In this document: positions 47,695 to 58,580 of the stretch, piece after piece
Layout of the letters: each line of letters opens with the position of its first letter
How positions within the stretch are numbered: the first letter of the stretch is position 1
DNA from: Rotaria sp. Silwood1
Lineage: Eukaryota; Rotifera; Eurotatoria; Philodinida; Philodinidae
Assembly: GCA_905250075.1 (NCBI GenBank)
Contig: CAJNOP010000188.1
Location: 25,390 to 89,389, forward strand
Length of the DNA stretch: 64,000 nucleotides
Direction of reading: 5' to 3'
Position numbers and translations under genes: made by a program
Notes under the pieces: model-generated
Seen by the model: the letters and a program-made list of their open reading frames with translations, nothing else
What the model was told of the DNA's origin: nothing
Databases searched by the model: none

Positions 47695-50528
47695 TATGTA
47701 TAATGAAAATTTTAACCCAATTAACGAAAGCAATTTTTTTTACTTTGACATTGTTTATGTGCTAATAATAGATGAGACTTTTGAATAATTCAAAATTTCG
47801 AAACATATTTTGAAATAGAAAATATGCAGAATTTCAGGTAATGCAAATCATAAAGGAAAGCATTTAGGCTACATTAGTAAAATTCTGAGTCGTGCTATTT
47901 GTACTATTACAACTAAAGAAAACGACATCTTTCTAATATTATGAAATGACTAATGAAGAAAATAATCATAAATAGTTTTAAAGATATCTCGTAAGATGTT
48001 TTCGATTGTGTTATTTATTTGCAACTCAAAATAATTTTTAGAAATCAGAAATTTCAAGTTTATGAAATATTCTTCTAAACAAATATCATGAACCGATGAC
48101 TATGGATGCAACAACGATGTTCATCTTATATTCATTTTGAGTTTTTCGATCGAAAGAGATCTATTTCAAAAAAGCAGCTGAGTTTTATAAAATATCATGA
48201 AGTCGTTCTCAAACGATAAAATTGCATTCGAGAATTTCGACAAACTTTCTATAGGTTTGAATTCCTGGGCTCTGAAAACGTATTGAGTTTTTTTCTATAG
48301 CATAAAGTTTTTAAGATGGTTCTTACAGTAGATGAAAATTGATTTGAGAAAACAAGAAACAATATAAATCTGTTCTTTTTTTTGTCTTCCTAGGACTTTG
48401 TATAGTTTATTTCAACAGGTGATATATATGATTTATTACGTTTTATAATATTTATATCAGAAATAATTTATATAAATATATTTCAAAAAAAGTCATTTCT
48501 TAGTTGTGAAATATATCAAATAATATCATGTTGTAGGTTATCGAAAACACTTATCAATATTTGAATATGTCTATCAACGACATGGTTTAACTCTATCAAA
48601 TAAATAAATCAATTATTATAATCATATTTAAGTTTAATTGAACCAGATAGTAGATCATTTATACAATTATTACTTTTATTATTTAACAAGAAAAATTAAG
48701 TATATAAATCATATATTTATTGAAATGATTGACGTTGTATAGCTATATTATTTTTTTTGTTTACCAATATTTAATTCATGTATACGTATATCAAGACAAT
48801 TTTGGATTTTGTTGATTATCAAGAATACAATTTCAAGATATATGGGTTTCATTTTTAGCTTCAATTAATCCACCACAAATCAATCTAATGATGAAAATAA
48901 ACAAACAACAAATAATTTAAAAAAAGAAGAAACTTTAGAACAAAATGCAACATAATGGTAACACGATAAAAAAACTAGATATTATCTGTTTTTTTTGTCT
49001 CTGCTGAGTGTATGGATTTGTGGTGTAACAACATTTTTATTAAACGCACTTCGATTGAAAACATCGATGTCGGAATAAATCTATTTCATTTTTATTAACA
49101 GATTGTCCTATGGACAACTTTCATATGATACTATATTAATATCAATTCAAAGTAATAATAAATTACCATTACAAGTTAATGTAAGTTTATATATGTTTTA
49201 ATAATTGACAAGTAGAGCTTGTATTTTTGTTAATATTGAATATTCAACATAAGTGTATACAGAGCTCTAAGTTAAGAGAAAAGTAAATTCATTGCTAAAT
49301 TATTAATTTCATCAAACAAAAAATCTAGTGTTTCTCTGACTTTGATTTGATATATAATACATGAAAACTATCTTATTTCATATAGATAAAAGCTTATCTC
49401 AATAATTTTAAATATATTCTATCAATCAGAAAATTACAGTATGAACATTTCCTTCGCTGGCATTCACTTTTAAACTATATATTATTTAGAGTTTATTTGG
49501 TCGCTTATTTTTTCATCATGGTCTTGATTTAACATCATCTTTACAAATTCTAATTGAAATATATGTAATATGAATTAATAGGTTCATTTATATATCTATC
49601 TGATTGATTTACATCATCACAACATGTATCAAATTTATATGATTTATGTGATGAATATTTTCGTATATGGTTTGATGAAGACGATTTAATGATATCCTTA
49701 ATAAGTTATAATTTATGTAAATCTAGTATATTACTTGGACAAACAACAAAAGAATATAATTCATTATATATACATTTAATTGAACATAATTATAAATTAA
49801 TAACTAAAACTCATGCATATGCATCATGTTTATTTTTACTTGAAAGTCATGAAGTTGATTTACATTCATATGATATTTTATTATCATTAATTAAAGATAA
49901 TAATTTAACACAAAAAATTATATCAAGTAGTCTTGAAAGACTTTTAATAGTTGGTCAATATCCTAAAAATGATATATGGCGTTTATATGAACGTTCAATA
50001 ACAATAATACGTCAATCATCATCGTTCAATATTGATTATCTTGTTTTAATACTTACACGTATTATACATTATTACAACTATCAAATGAAAATACAAATTC
50101 ATTAAATAATGAACATGCTAATAAAGAACAAAAAATGATTGATAGTTCATCAATAATATAATCATCAATATTACCATATGAAGCTTTACTTTTATTACGT
50201 CCATTACCATTATTATTTGCACATATTGGTTTATCGGATTGTTTAATGAATAAAATGATTTTAGAATTTGCTGCATCAACACAATAATTCTATCCTCAAA
50301 TACTTGCATATACAGTCTTTGCTTTTTTTCATGCTTTAAATAATGCACATTATTCAACTAAAGTTAATGAATGGACTTTATTATCAATGACAAATATTGC
50401 ACAAAGAAAATCAACAGGTATGGCTGTATAGGAGTTAACTTGTCTTATGTTAAGTGCATGTCCATCACTTACAATTGCTGATGCATTGTAAGTATTTACT
50501 TAAATCATTTATCCTTGCTCATCTTTTT

Positions 50529-50876
50529 GTGTACTCAAAAAGTGAGTACACTCTAGAATCGGTCAGTATGTCCGTCCGGCCGTCCGGCCGTTAACACGAT
50601 AACTTTCGAAAGGAGAGTCAGATTGCGATGAAATTTTCTACACAGCTTAGTCTTGACAATATCTCGGTCGAGTTCGAAGATGAGAAGGATCCGCTAAGAA
50701 ATGGCTGAGTTATCGAAAAAATTGTGATTTTTGACCAGACCATCCCTGAGGGGGGGTACGGGAATTTTTCGAAAAAAAAATTTTTTGCTCATAATTATTC
50801 ACAAAATACGTAAATCGACTCAGTTTTTAACGCTGATTCTGAATCTGATATTAGTTTTGAACTGAATCATAGTTTT
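50529..50876. repeat. Truncated copy of the 740-bp TIR unit
   Basis: Begins with the same GTGTACTC-AAAAAGT-GAGTACAC hairpin and GTCCGTCCGG-rich leader as the two full units that follow, then GAAAGGAGAGTCAGATTGCG, and diverges after about 200 nt. It abuts the next copy directly. Confidence 0.75.
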
Positions 50877-51665
50877 GTGTACTCAAAAAGTGAGTACACT
50901 ATAGAATAGTCAGTGTGTCCGTCCGTCCGGTTGGCTGTTTACATGATAACTTTTGACAGCAGAGTCAGATTACGATGAAAATTTCTACACAGCTTAGTCT
51001 TGACAATTTCTCGGTCGAGTTCGAAGATGAGAAGGACCGGCCGAGCCGTTCCTGAGTTATTGCAAAAATACCCATTTTGCCCTATAGCTTTCTGTGGAAA
51101 AATGGACCCATCGCGACTTTCGTAAAAGACTTTTCCTATCATAGTCAATTAAAACCCCAACTATTATATACCATTCGATAGAGAATTTCAAGAACTACAA
51201 AATGATATATAAAACAAAGAAACAAGAAGGTTGACTTACCAATGACAAGGATAATTAAAGAGAACTAGATTATATTTTGGTCCACGATCTAATTGATCCA
51301 CAAATAGTGCTTTATCTTCCGGTCACACTGATGATACTTCGAGGTTTTCAGATATGGAGAACTCGAATGTGTACTACACTTACATCGAAATACTATTAGT
51401 TGTGTAGTGACCAATAGAAATGAAGTTATAGGGAAAACGACTTTCTTCGGGTAAATCAAGGGAAAGAGTTCAAACTTGAGCTGTATTTGGCCCATGTCCT
51501 ATTGGTTTGGCAACGCGCAATAGAAATCAACATTTTAAATGGTAGATTTCACAGTATAATTTTGATATTCAGACAGTCTAGGATGATTGATTTGTATGAT
51601 TCACTTTTTGAAGTACACATAACTCTCGGATTTAAATCCGAAGTTTCCGCATTTATTTTCTTTGT
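50877..51665. mobile_element. 740-bp TIR unit, copy 1
   Basis: Left end GTGTACTCAAAAAGTGAGTA; the inverted right end reads GTGTACTTCAAAAAGTGA (at about 51601-51618), so the unit has imperfect terminal inverted repeats about 742 nt apart. Homology with copy 2 continues through a CTCGGATTTAAATCCGA palindrome to about 51665. The GTCCGTCCGG leader is the most GC-rich part of this region. No protein-coding frame is shared between copies. Confidence 0.75.
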
Positions 51666-51817
51666 TCTTTATATTAATCTTTAAAGAAAAAAAAATTGTA
51701 TTGAAATTTCATACTGATGATTTAATAGTGAATTAATATTGCACGAGTTTTTCTGAATTTAGTCTTATGAGTAAAATAGAGTGAAGTCGTATTTGGACTG
51801 TTGGATGAGCTATTTTT

Positions 51818-52604
51818 GTGTACTCAAAAAGTGAGTACACTCTAGAATCGGTCAGTGTGTCCGTCCGGCCGTCCGGCCGGCCGTTAACACGATAACTTTT
51901 GAAAGGAGAGTCCGATCGCGATGAAATTTTCTACACAGTTTAGTCTTTACAATATCTCGGTCGAGTTCGAAGATGAGAATGATTGGCCGAGCCATTGCTG
52001 AGTTATTGCAAAAATAGTCATTTTTCCCTATGAGAAGATAGACCCTTCTCTGCTTTCGTAAAAAACTTTTCCTATCATAGTCATATAAACCCCCAACTAT
52101 TATATACCATTCGATAGAGAATTTCACGAGCTACAAAACAGTATATAAAACATAAAGAAACAACAAGGCTAGCTCACCTATTGCAGAGATAAACAAACGG
52201 AAATCGGTTCTGTTTTTGTCTGCGCTCTAATCGATCCACAATTCGAGCTCTATCTTCCGATCACAGAGTTAATACTTCGAGGTTTTCTAGGATGAAGAAC
52301 TCGAATTTGTAATCTACTTCACTCGAAGCCCCATTGGTTGAGCACTGACCAATAGAAACCAAATTATAGGAAAAACGAGTTTTTTAGGATAACTCAAGGC
52401 GAAGAGTCTAAATCTGAGCTGTGTTCACTCCGAAATCCTATTGGTTGAGTAGTAGCCAATAGAATTCAAATGTTTATAGAAAGGATTTGCCAGGCTAATT
52501 TTTATATCCACACATTCTAGGATGACCGATTTGTCTCATTTACTTTTTGAAGTACACATAACTCTCGGATTTAAATCCGAGGTTTCCACATTTATTTTTC
52601 ACCT
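51818..52604. mobile_element. 740-bp TIR unit, copy 2
   Basis: Same structure as copy 1 with 740 nt between the ends (51818-52557) and a shared downstream segment to about 52604. Copies 1 and 2 are clearly similar but diverged. Both lie in one former intron of the huntingtin relic (donor GTAAGT at about 50489, acceptor TTTTTCAG at about 52721). Confidence 0.75.
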
Positions 52605-53002
52605 ATAGTTAAATATTCTTCCTCGTTTTCTTTTTAAAAATTATCAAGACTTACACGTACGATTAAAATTTAGTCAAAATGAATTCTCATAGATAATATG
52701 GTATATATTTTACTTTTTCAGGTTTTCATTGATGTTATCACGTTTCAGTGCTCGTTTTGAAGAATTAAACAATCATTTATTTCTTATTGCTGGTCAAGAA
52801 TATTATCTGCAGGTATTATAAAAGAGACAAAAGAAAAGCTCCAAATATTATTTGTATCAAAAAAAATCTATTTTACTTATTTTAGTTAACGAATATTGAA
52901 CAACGACGTCAATTTGAACAAGCATTCATAAATGAATCGAATCCAAAAAAAGTATATGCTGATTTAATTGCACACATTCAAAATACGATCTTATCATCGT
53001 CT

Positions 53003-53073
53003 TGGGTCTGGGTGTAGATGTTGTTTGCATGTGTTGATGAATCATATACTCTCTCTCATCCATACCCACAGCC
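53003..53073. repeat. Telomere-like hairpin repeat
   Basis: TGGGTCTGGGTGTAGATG faces CATCCATACCCACAGCC across about 40 nt. It sits exactly at the 3' end of the huntingtin relic, where the C-terminal block (YADLIAHIQNTIL) stops. Confidence 0.65.
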
Positions 53074-53760
53074 TCAATAAAGACTAAAAATATCGATTCA
53101 TAAAATGAAAACATATCAACATGAATTCATTTATCGACTTTTTTACTAGAATCGGTCTCTGTTATAACAATCATATCTAAATTTTCTAAATCAATTAGAA
53201 TAGATTGTCATTAAATTTTAGCTGTATATACTAATACAAAATAGATTAAGTAAAATATCTCTAGTGAACATTATTGTTGTTTGCAAAAGATAATCAATTT
53301 CCACAAAAACCATCAGTCTCATTTATTTTGGGCATTTGTGCTCAATTTTCGGTTTGGCTTGTTGATTTGTATTTCATATTGTGTGTGTTTTATTATGATT
53401 TGAATCATTGATTTAACTAGTAAATAAGTCGGTTACATGTATCCATTAAAGTTAGAATAGGAACAGTTCACCTTTTTTTATGTTGATCCCATAACGACTA
53501 CATACTATTTAACGTATTCACGAACATATTTCAGCCATTAAAGTTTGATGGAAGGCTTTAAAATGTTTTAGAATAGTCTATATCTGGTTGATGATGTCAT
53601 TCAGTACCTTTTCTGTTACCATTCTTCCTCCTTTTACTAGGAAAACCATGCTCATTGGTCTCTGATCTTTAAACCATGTCGCTGGAGTCTAAGAGGAAGC
53701 TACACAAATCTAGAGTAAAACTTGCATTTATAACCAGTACTTTTAATAATATCAAGAAGA

Positions 53761-53801
53761 GTGTGGATATAGATGTTGATATTCTGTTTAACCACACACA
53801 G
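53761..53801. repeat. Telomere-like hairpin repeat (weak)
   Basis: GTGTGGATAT faces ACCACACACA with about 20 nt between the arms; a short, diverged member. Confidence 0.45.
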
Positions 53802-54177
53802 GTTCTCTTTGAATTATTTAATTTGTAAACTCGTACTCTGTTCTTTGATTTAGTAAATTACTAGTAAAAGCACCGACCATATTTCATCCTACTGCACTGT
53901 TTTCGGAAAATCCATTGAAAATGATAAATTCAAAAAGTCTTGCACTACAATCGTTTCTTTTTATTCAAACAACAATTCTTTTTTCTTGTTTTATTATTCG
54001 TACTTTTTATTATTTTGTTATCAATACAAAAGAAATTCATAATAAAGAAAAAAAATTGAATATTTTAATGTGAAAAAAAATTCATCATTATTTTTAGTCA
54101 ATATTATCATGTCGTTAGAGAATACATCGTTACTAATCACAAAATTTAGGACTTCAAATTTTGGATATAATGCAAAA

Positions 54178-54286
54178 GGGTGGGTGTGGGTGTGGGTGTG
54201 GGTGTGGATGTCGGTGTATGTATGTGGACAAAAGAGCAGATAGAAGAACAGCATCCACACCCTCATACTCACATTGCCCACACCCA
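54178..54286. repeat. Telomere-like hairpin repeat, best-preserved copy
   Basis: Left arm is a clean tandem of about four TGTGGG units (from 54181), then GTGTGGATGTCGGTG. The right arm has CATCCACACCCTCAT and GCCCACACCC. The arms pair over a loop of about 20-40 nt. It ends 24 nt before the ATG of the D8C relic. Confidence 0.8.
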
Positions 54287-54309
54287 AAACGAGTGCTAGA
54301 AAACAAAAA

Positions 54310-54714
54310 ATGTCTTGATTGTTTGTAGCCATTACGAGCTCTTTGCCAGCTCAGTGCGTGAGCTATACAAAAATTAATGATGGAACCCGCAATGCTGCCT
54401 ATAGTGGATCTAGTAGTTTGGATGGCAGCATATTCACGTCTTCAGCAGTGTGAGTTCGATTTACAGGCGCAGCTGATACACAGCTTGCCTATTCTCCAAT
54501 TGTGAGTAATTATTACGGTAAGGGTGCAACAGATTGATATGTTAGCACTTTGCCATCGTCAATCGATACCACTACGAGCGAAACTGTTTGCTATTATTGA
54601 TCAAGTAACACCTGCAGCTGGTCGAGTTCGATCTCGGTAACCAATCATAGAGGATATTTTGTCTACGCACTGATTGTACCAGCAATATGCAACCCTGGAT
54701 ACTGCGCTATTTAA
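54310..54714 (+). pseudogene. Relic of a uromodulin/GP2-like D8C domain protein, four in-frame TGA codons
   Basis: One uninterrupted frame of 135 codons from ATG 54310 to TAA 54714, with internal stops that are all TGA (54316, 54451, 54535, 54598). Between them the D8C pattern of uromodulin is clear: QCVSYTKINDGTRNAAYSG, V-TGA-VRFTGAADTQLAYSP, GKGATD-TGA-YVSTLPSS, VCYY-TGA-SSNTCSW, GYFVYALIVPAICNPGYC (uromodulin: YTELDEPWR, GGWYRFVG, PMWLNGTHPS, CAHWSGHCCLW, GYYVYNLTAPPECHLAYC). Each of the last three TGAs falls on a Trp conserved in the family. The first lies in a signal-peptide-like start (MS-TGA-LFVAITSSLPAQC). At least one conserved Cys has become Tyr (NYYGKG). The parent was probably a small secreted Cys-rich protein. 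Relic status is inferred from the stops. Confidence 0.72.
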
Positions 54715-54969
54715 GTGGACATTTATTAGAAACTGCTAAACTGATCAACCAAGTCATTTCCCCTCCTTTCCAATTCTACAATCCTACCTAATACCTGAAG
54801 CTAACAAATAAATCTATGAAAACTATCAAAGAGAAACAATTATCTTCTCGACAAGTTTCATGCGCTTTTTGTGAACATTTCTTTTGAGAATCTGAATAGT
54901 CAGTAATTCTTAGCAATTCTGCCCTAAATATTCTTGCCAGAAGTTGCTGGAAGCCACCTTACCCAAATA

Positions 54970-55042
54970 GGGTGTGGGTGTCGGTGAGACCGTGGTTTTG
55001 ATAGAACAACGCACCGTACACTACAAACTCACACCCACACCC
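54970..55042. repeat. Telomere-like hairpin repeat
   Basis: GGGTGTGGGTGTCGGTGA faces TCACACCCACACCC across about 40 nt. The perfect core is GGGTGTGGGTGT with its inverse. Confidence 0.8.
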
Positions 55043-55369
55043 TTTTTTGCATAGCCGAACTCATTCAGCTCATTGAGTGTCAGTCAGCTGATTGGATATC
55101 CAGCGAGCAGTAAACTTTTTAGCTTCAACTGAATAAAAATAATTCGCATAATACTACCCTAACTGGAAACAATTATCATTTGAGTGTCATCAATATTCTC
55201 ATATTTTGACTTGGTTACATGGTATAGTTCATCTTTGATATGTACTTGATCTTGACGAAACTATTTTACGACCATATTGTAAGCTGGAGCTTCGTCATGA
55301 CAAACAGAATATAGTTCATCATGAATCAATTTTCAGTTGGAATATTAAGAACACTGCGCACTTTAATAT

Positions 55370-55411
55370 GAGTGTAGGTGTGGATAAAGAGTCAACATGT
55401 ACACCCACCCT
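55370..55411. repeat. Telomere-like hairpin repeat
   Basis: GAGTGTAGGTGTGGA faces TACACCCACCC across about 14 nt. Confidence 0.6.
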
Positions 55412-58400
55412 TTATTATTTTTTTGTTGCAAATGAGAAATGTAATAAAATTCAATCAGTTATAATAAACTAAAGTGCATTATTAACACTGTCACCAAGCA
55501 CTGTTCATACTTTATTGGAAGGACATTTTTTTTCAAGGATGAAAAGTCATACACTTTTCATAAAGGATATTCTAGATTGCTACCGACAAAATGACCGGGA
55601 TAAATACAATGATTCTGAATCTTTGAAATATTATGTTACTTGCCAAAACTTAGCTTACACTCCAAAAACAAGATGCCACGTATTTACAGAAGTGTTGATG
55701 GGGGTTTAAGTTGATCATATTCTTCTTTCACAACCTCATCCATATTCTTTTTTTTTTACAACTTATCAATTTTAGTCGCGTCTTTAAAAACAATTCTTTT
55801 TATTAACTATTAGTAATCAAATACTTGAATAGATATTGAATAAAGTTTATCGTTGTTAACCGTTGCGTATGTTGGCACGATGCTGACCGTCTCACAACAT
55901 ACAAAAATGAATATTACCTTTGCAGTTTATTCGAAATGACGTTCTTGAAGCGAATATGAATTTCTTCTTTAGCTGCATTCATTCATCGTTTGCTTCTTAT
56001 GCTAAATGTTGTACTTTTGATAAGTGAAATCGTTTTCAACAAAATTCTTAAGTGAAAGATATTCAAATAATAGAAACACAGAGAACAAAAGGTAGATAAG
56101 AAAGGTAAAACGTTACTATCTTCGAAAAGTAACAAACGAATGATTCGACAACAAAAGCAGACAATGTTATATATATATAAAATACAACTTAAAATCAGCA
56201 GCAATGTGTCACTTAAATTTTCACGACGATTTTAGCTAAAACTTATTTTATTGTAGTAAATAATGCATTAGGATGATTTTAAAAGTCGTATTTATAGCAT
56301 CAATATGATCTTAATATTGAGAATCATTGTGCCCGTTATGAAAGCGATACTGATGATCAACATCACTTCAGTTGATTGACTTATCTAAGCATAACTGTTC
56401 GTAATTCAGTGGATTAACTTTTTCACATCTATCTTCTACGCATTTGCTGTATATATTCATATTTGTTTCGATTTCATCCTTATAGTTGATGATTTTATCG
56501 TGATTTACTAGTTTGATTAATTCTGAGATAATGGCGCGATGAAATTATCCAAAAAAAAGGTGGTTTTGCCTAATTTTTCTCGGTTTTTATTATTTCTAAT
56601 TTATACTCTATTAAAACACACTCTGATAGTCGCATTACATAAGGACTAATATCAGTTTGATATGTAAGAGATCTTCTCCAGATGGCAATAGCAATCATGG
56701 AACTAGTCATTCTATATATTGAAGAAATGAAATAGAATATTGCGTCATATGTATACATAGAAGCAAATGTATATCAACTTCAATAGTGTATTAAGAAAAG
56801 CTTTTCGTGGGATGCACTAAGCAAAAACTCAGAGAGAATTATAAATATAAACATCAGTTGATGTTGCATTTTTTCTAAAACACTTTGATTTTTATTGATT
56901 TATAGAACTTAAAAAATGACCTCCTTTTTTTCACTCTTAAAGACAAGAAAAGCAGTCCTTTCATGTAACATCGAGTGTGGATCCTGATGTTTTGATTAAC
57001 TCATACTATAGTACTTGTCGTTTAAAATAACAATTACTTGCGAATTACTTATTGATTTGTTAGAAATGACACATTCTTTGGGTGTTACATGTGTAAGTAC
57101 TTGCTAAAATACTTAAAATAAGTAACTGAACTAGATTAGCAAAGCGTATTCGTTGACGGTTGCTTTTTGCATTCTTCAAACGCGTGTTTTCACCTTGGAT
57201 TTTCAAAGCAGTACTATATAAAAAGTAAAAGAGGATTTCTTCATACTTCAACCATTAGAAAGAAAAGAAAAATATGCGTTAACATCACATGCCAAGTTTT
57301 GTATGTCTACAGAGTTGCTATCGTAACAAATTTTTCTTTCTTTTCTTGAGAACGTAACGTTGAAAAGTAAAAGAATTTTTTTTTGCGCCCAACATTTTAA
57401 ACTATTGGTCAATTCATAAAGAACAATTGCTGTTCTTCTATAACAGCACGTTTGCATATGTTTTTTCTGTTCGCCTTTCTCAGTAAGTAGAGATTCAAAC
57501 CACAGTTAAGTCATCTACAAGACAATACACACGAAAAATCGATCAGTTTTCTAATATTGATCTTGAGAATAATTTCTGTCATGTGCTGAATATTCAAACT
57601 ATGGATTTTTTTAACATAAAGAAACGTTGAAGCAAGCATCACCATTTATCGATGCGCTGCATTGTTCTATAAATTCAATCGAAAAATATTTGAATCAATG
57701 TAATGCATATAGAGAGTTGAAGTAATTGATTTTCACCTATTATTTTAACCAAGCACTTTTTATTTGTAGTAAATTAAGCAAGCCCTATAGTATAGATTTC
57801 CAATAAGGTTTCCACACTTAGATCCTCTTTCTCCAGGGAGAAAAAAAAATAGGTTTACATTTTCATAAGTTGATAGCACAAAGTTCGTACTTGACATGAT
57901 CAAATAGTATTAGAATATGGTTCTGTTCTCTGATGTGACCTCTTCGAACGGCAGATACCACGTAATTTTGTTATGATATTTAAACTTTTCCTGTTTCGTT
58001 TGTTCCTAGCACTCGGCACAGTTATTTTTAGTTATATGGAGATAGAAAATAGTCAGCTACTTGTTAGGAACTAATCGGAAAAATGAAACTACTCTAATTT
58101 TTCCTTTTCTCCAGACGCAGTAAAAGACTATTGATCTACTGGTGACTTGTCAAACGTCACCAAGTCTACATAACATTGCATATATACTAATTTATGTGTA
58201 ATTATTAATGAGAACGTTTCTTTTCTGTATGGTTTCTCTTGAATGTTAATTATAAATCAATGAACTGGTGTATTTTTATTCATTAGTTTACATATAAAGG
58301 ATAAAGATGTTACTATGTAAGAGCAAAAATACTTGAGTTTATTATTGGTATAATTCCAGCTTTGACTCAGAAAAAAAATTCTTCACGATTACTTAGACGG

Positions 58401-58580
58401 CGAATTTAGCAGACTGTAACAGACACCTATATTAGCTCATTTTAATGCGATCTGTTGTTTTACGTTTATTAAGTTATTTTCTGATTGATATATTTTGTAG
58501 TATATCTTTTTCATTTTAGTCGACGTACTAATTATAGAAAATTTTGCATTGTTCTGATAAGTGATTGCCTACCATATATA

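Larger units (their letters stand above)
40807..52990 (+). pseudogene. Decayed huntingtin (HTT) gene copy
   Basis: Huntingtin is a giant HEAT-repeat scaffold. Blocks here match human HTT in order on one strand: CDENDYNVRLTAEESLNKF at ~41010 (human [20 protein letters not shown]); RIQVELHRIIKHNP and FAELANVIHPKKIQPF at 41145-41320 (RLQLELYKEIKKN, FAELAHLVRPQKCRPY); EYGDLHLRGACANLL at ~43080 (DVGDPQLRGATAIL); IDFRTLTYLE at ~43498 (IDFRLVSFLE); VQDLIKQYDSLLASG at ~45400 (IPKIIQLCDGIMASG); EDDKWKRLSRQIVDLLL at 45645 (ENEDKWKRLSRQIADIIL); GMHLDGSGLLLVL at ~46820 (GIHLSQSGAVLTL); MNKMILEFAAST at ~50250 (IMNKVIGEFLSNQ); LTNIEQRRQFEQAF at 52889. Several GT-AG introns persist. Internal stops replace Arg (LW-TGA-FAEL), Trp (MAV-TAG-ELTC) and Gln codons, frames shift repeatedly, and mobile elements have inserted. 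No open frame exceeds 138 codons. It cannot encode huntingtin; identity is very secure. Confidence 0.93.
53074..54309. other. Intergenic with telomere-like hairpins
   Basis: No gene recognised between the huntingtin relic and the D8C relic. Confidence 0.45.
54715..58580. other. Intergenic, gene-poor
   Basis: No coding region recognised in 3.9 kb. It contains two telomere-like hairpins. The ATG-initiated frames at 55515 and 57167 lack family features or splice context. Confidence 0.45.

Noticed and set aside
47176-47733. Two near-identical frames (plus and minus) of 63 and 96 codons
   Set aside because: Explained by the inverted arms of the foldback element.
40807-52990. Functional huntingtin with many short exons
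   Set aside because: Too many stops and frameshifts fall inside conserved HEAT blocks to be removed as introns.
54310-54714. Genetic-code variant with TGA read as Trp
   Set aside because: Intact genes in the window use TGG for Trp and the LRR gene terminates at TGA, so a relic explains the data better.
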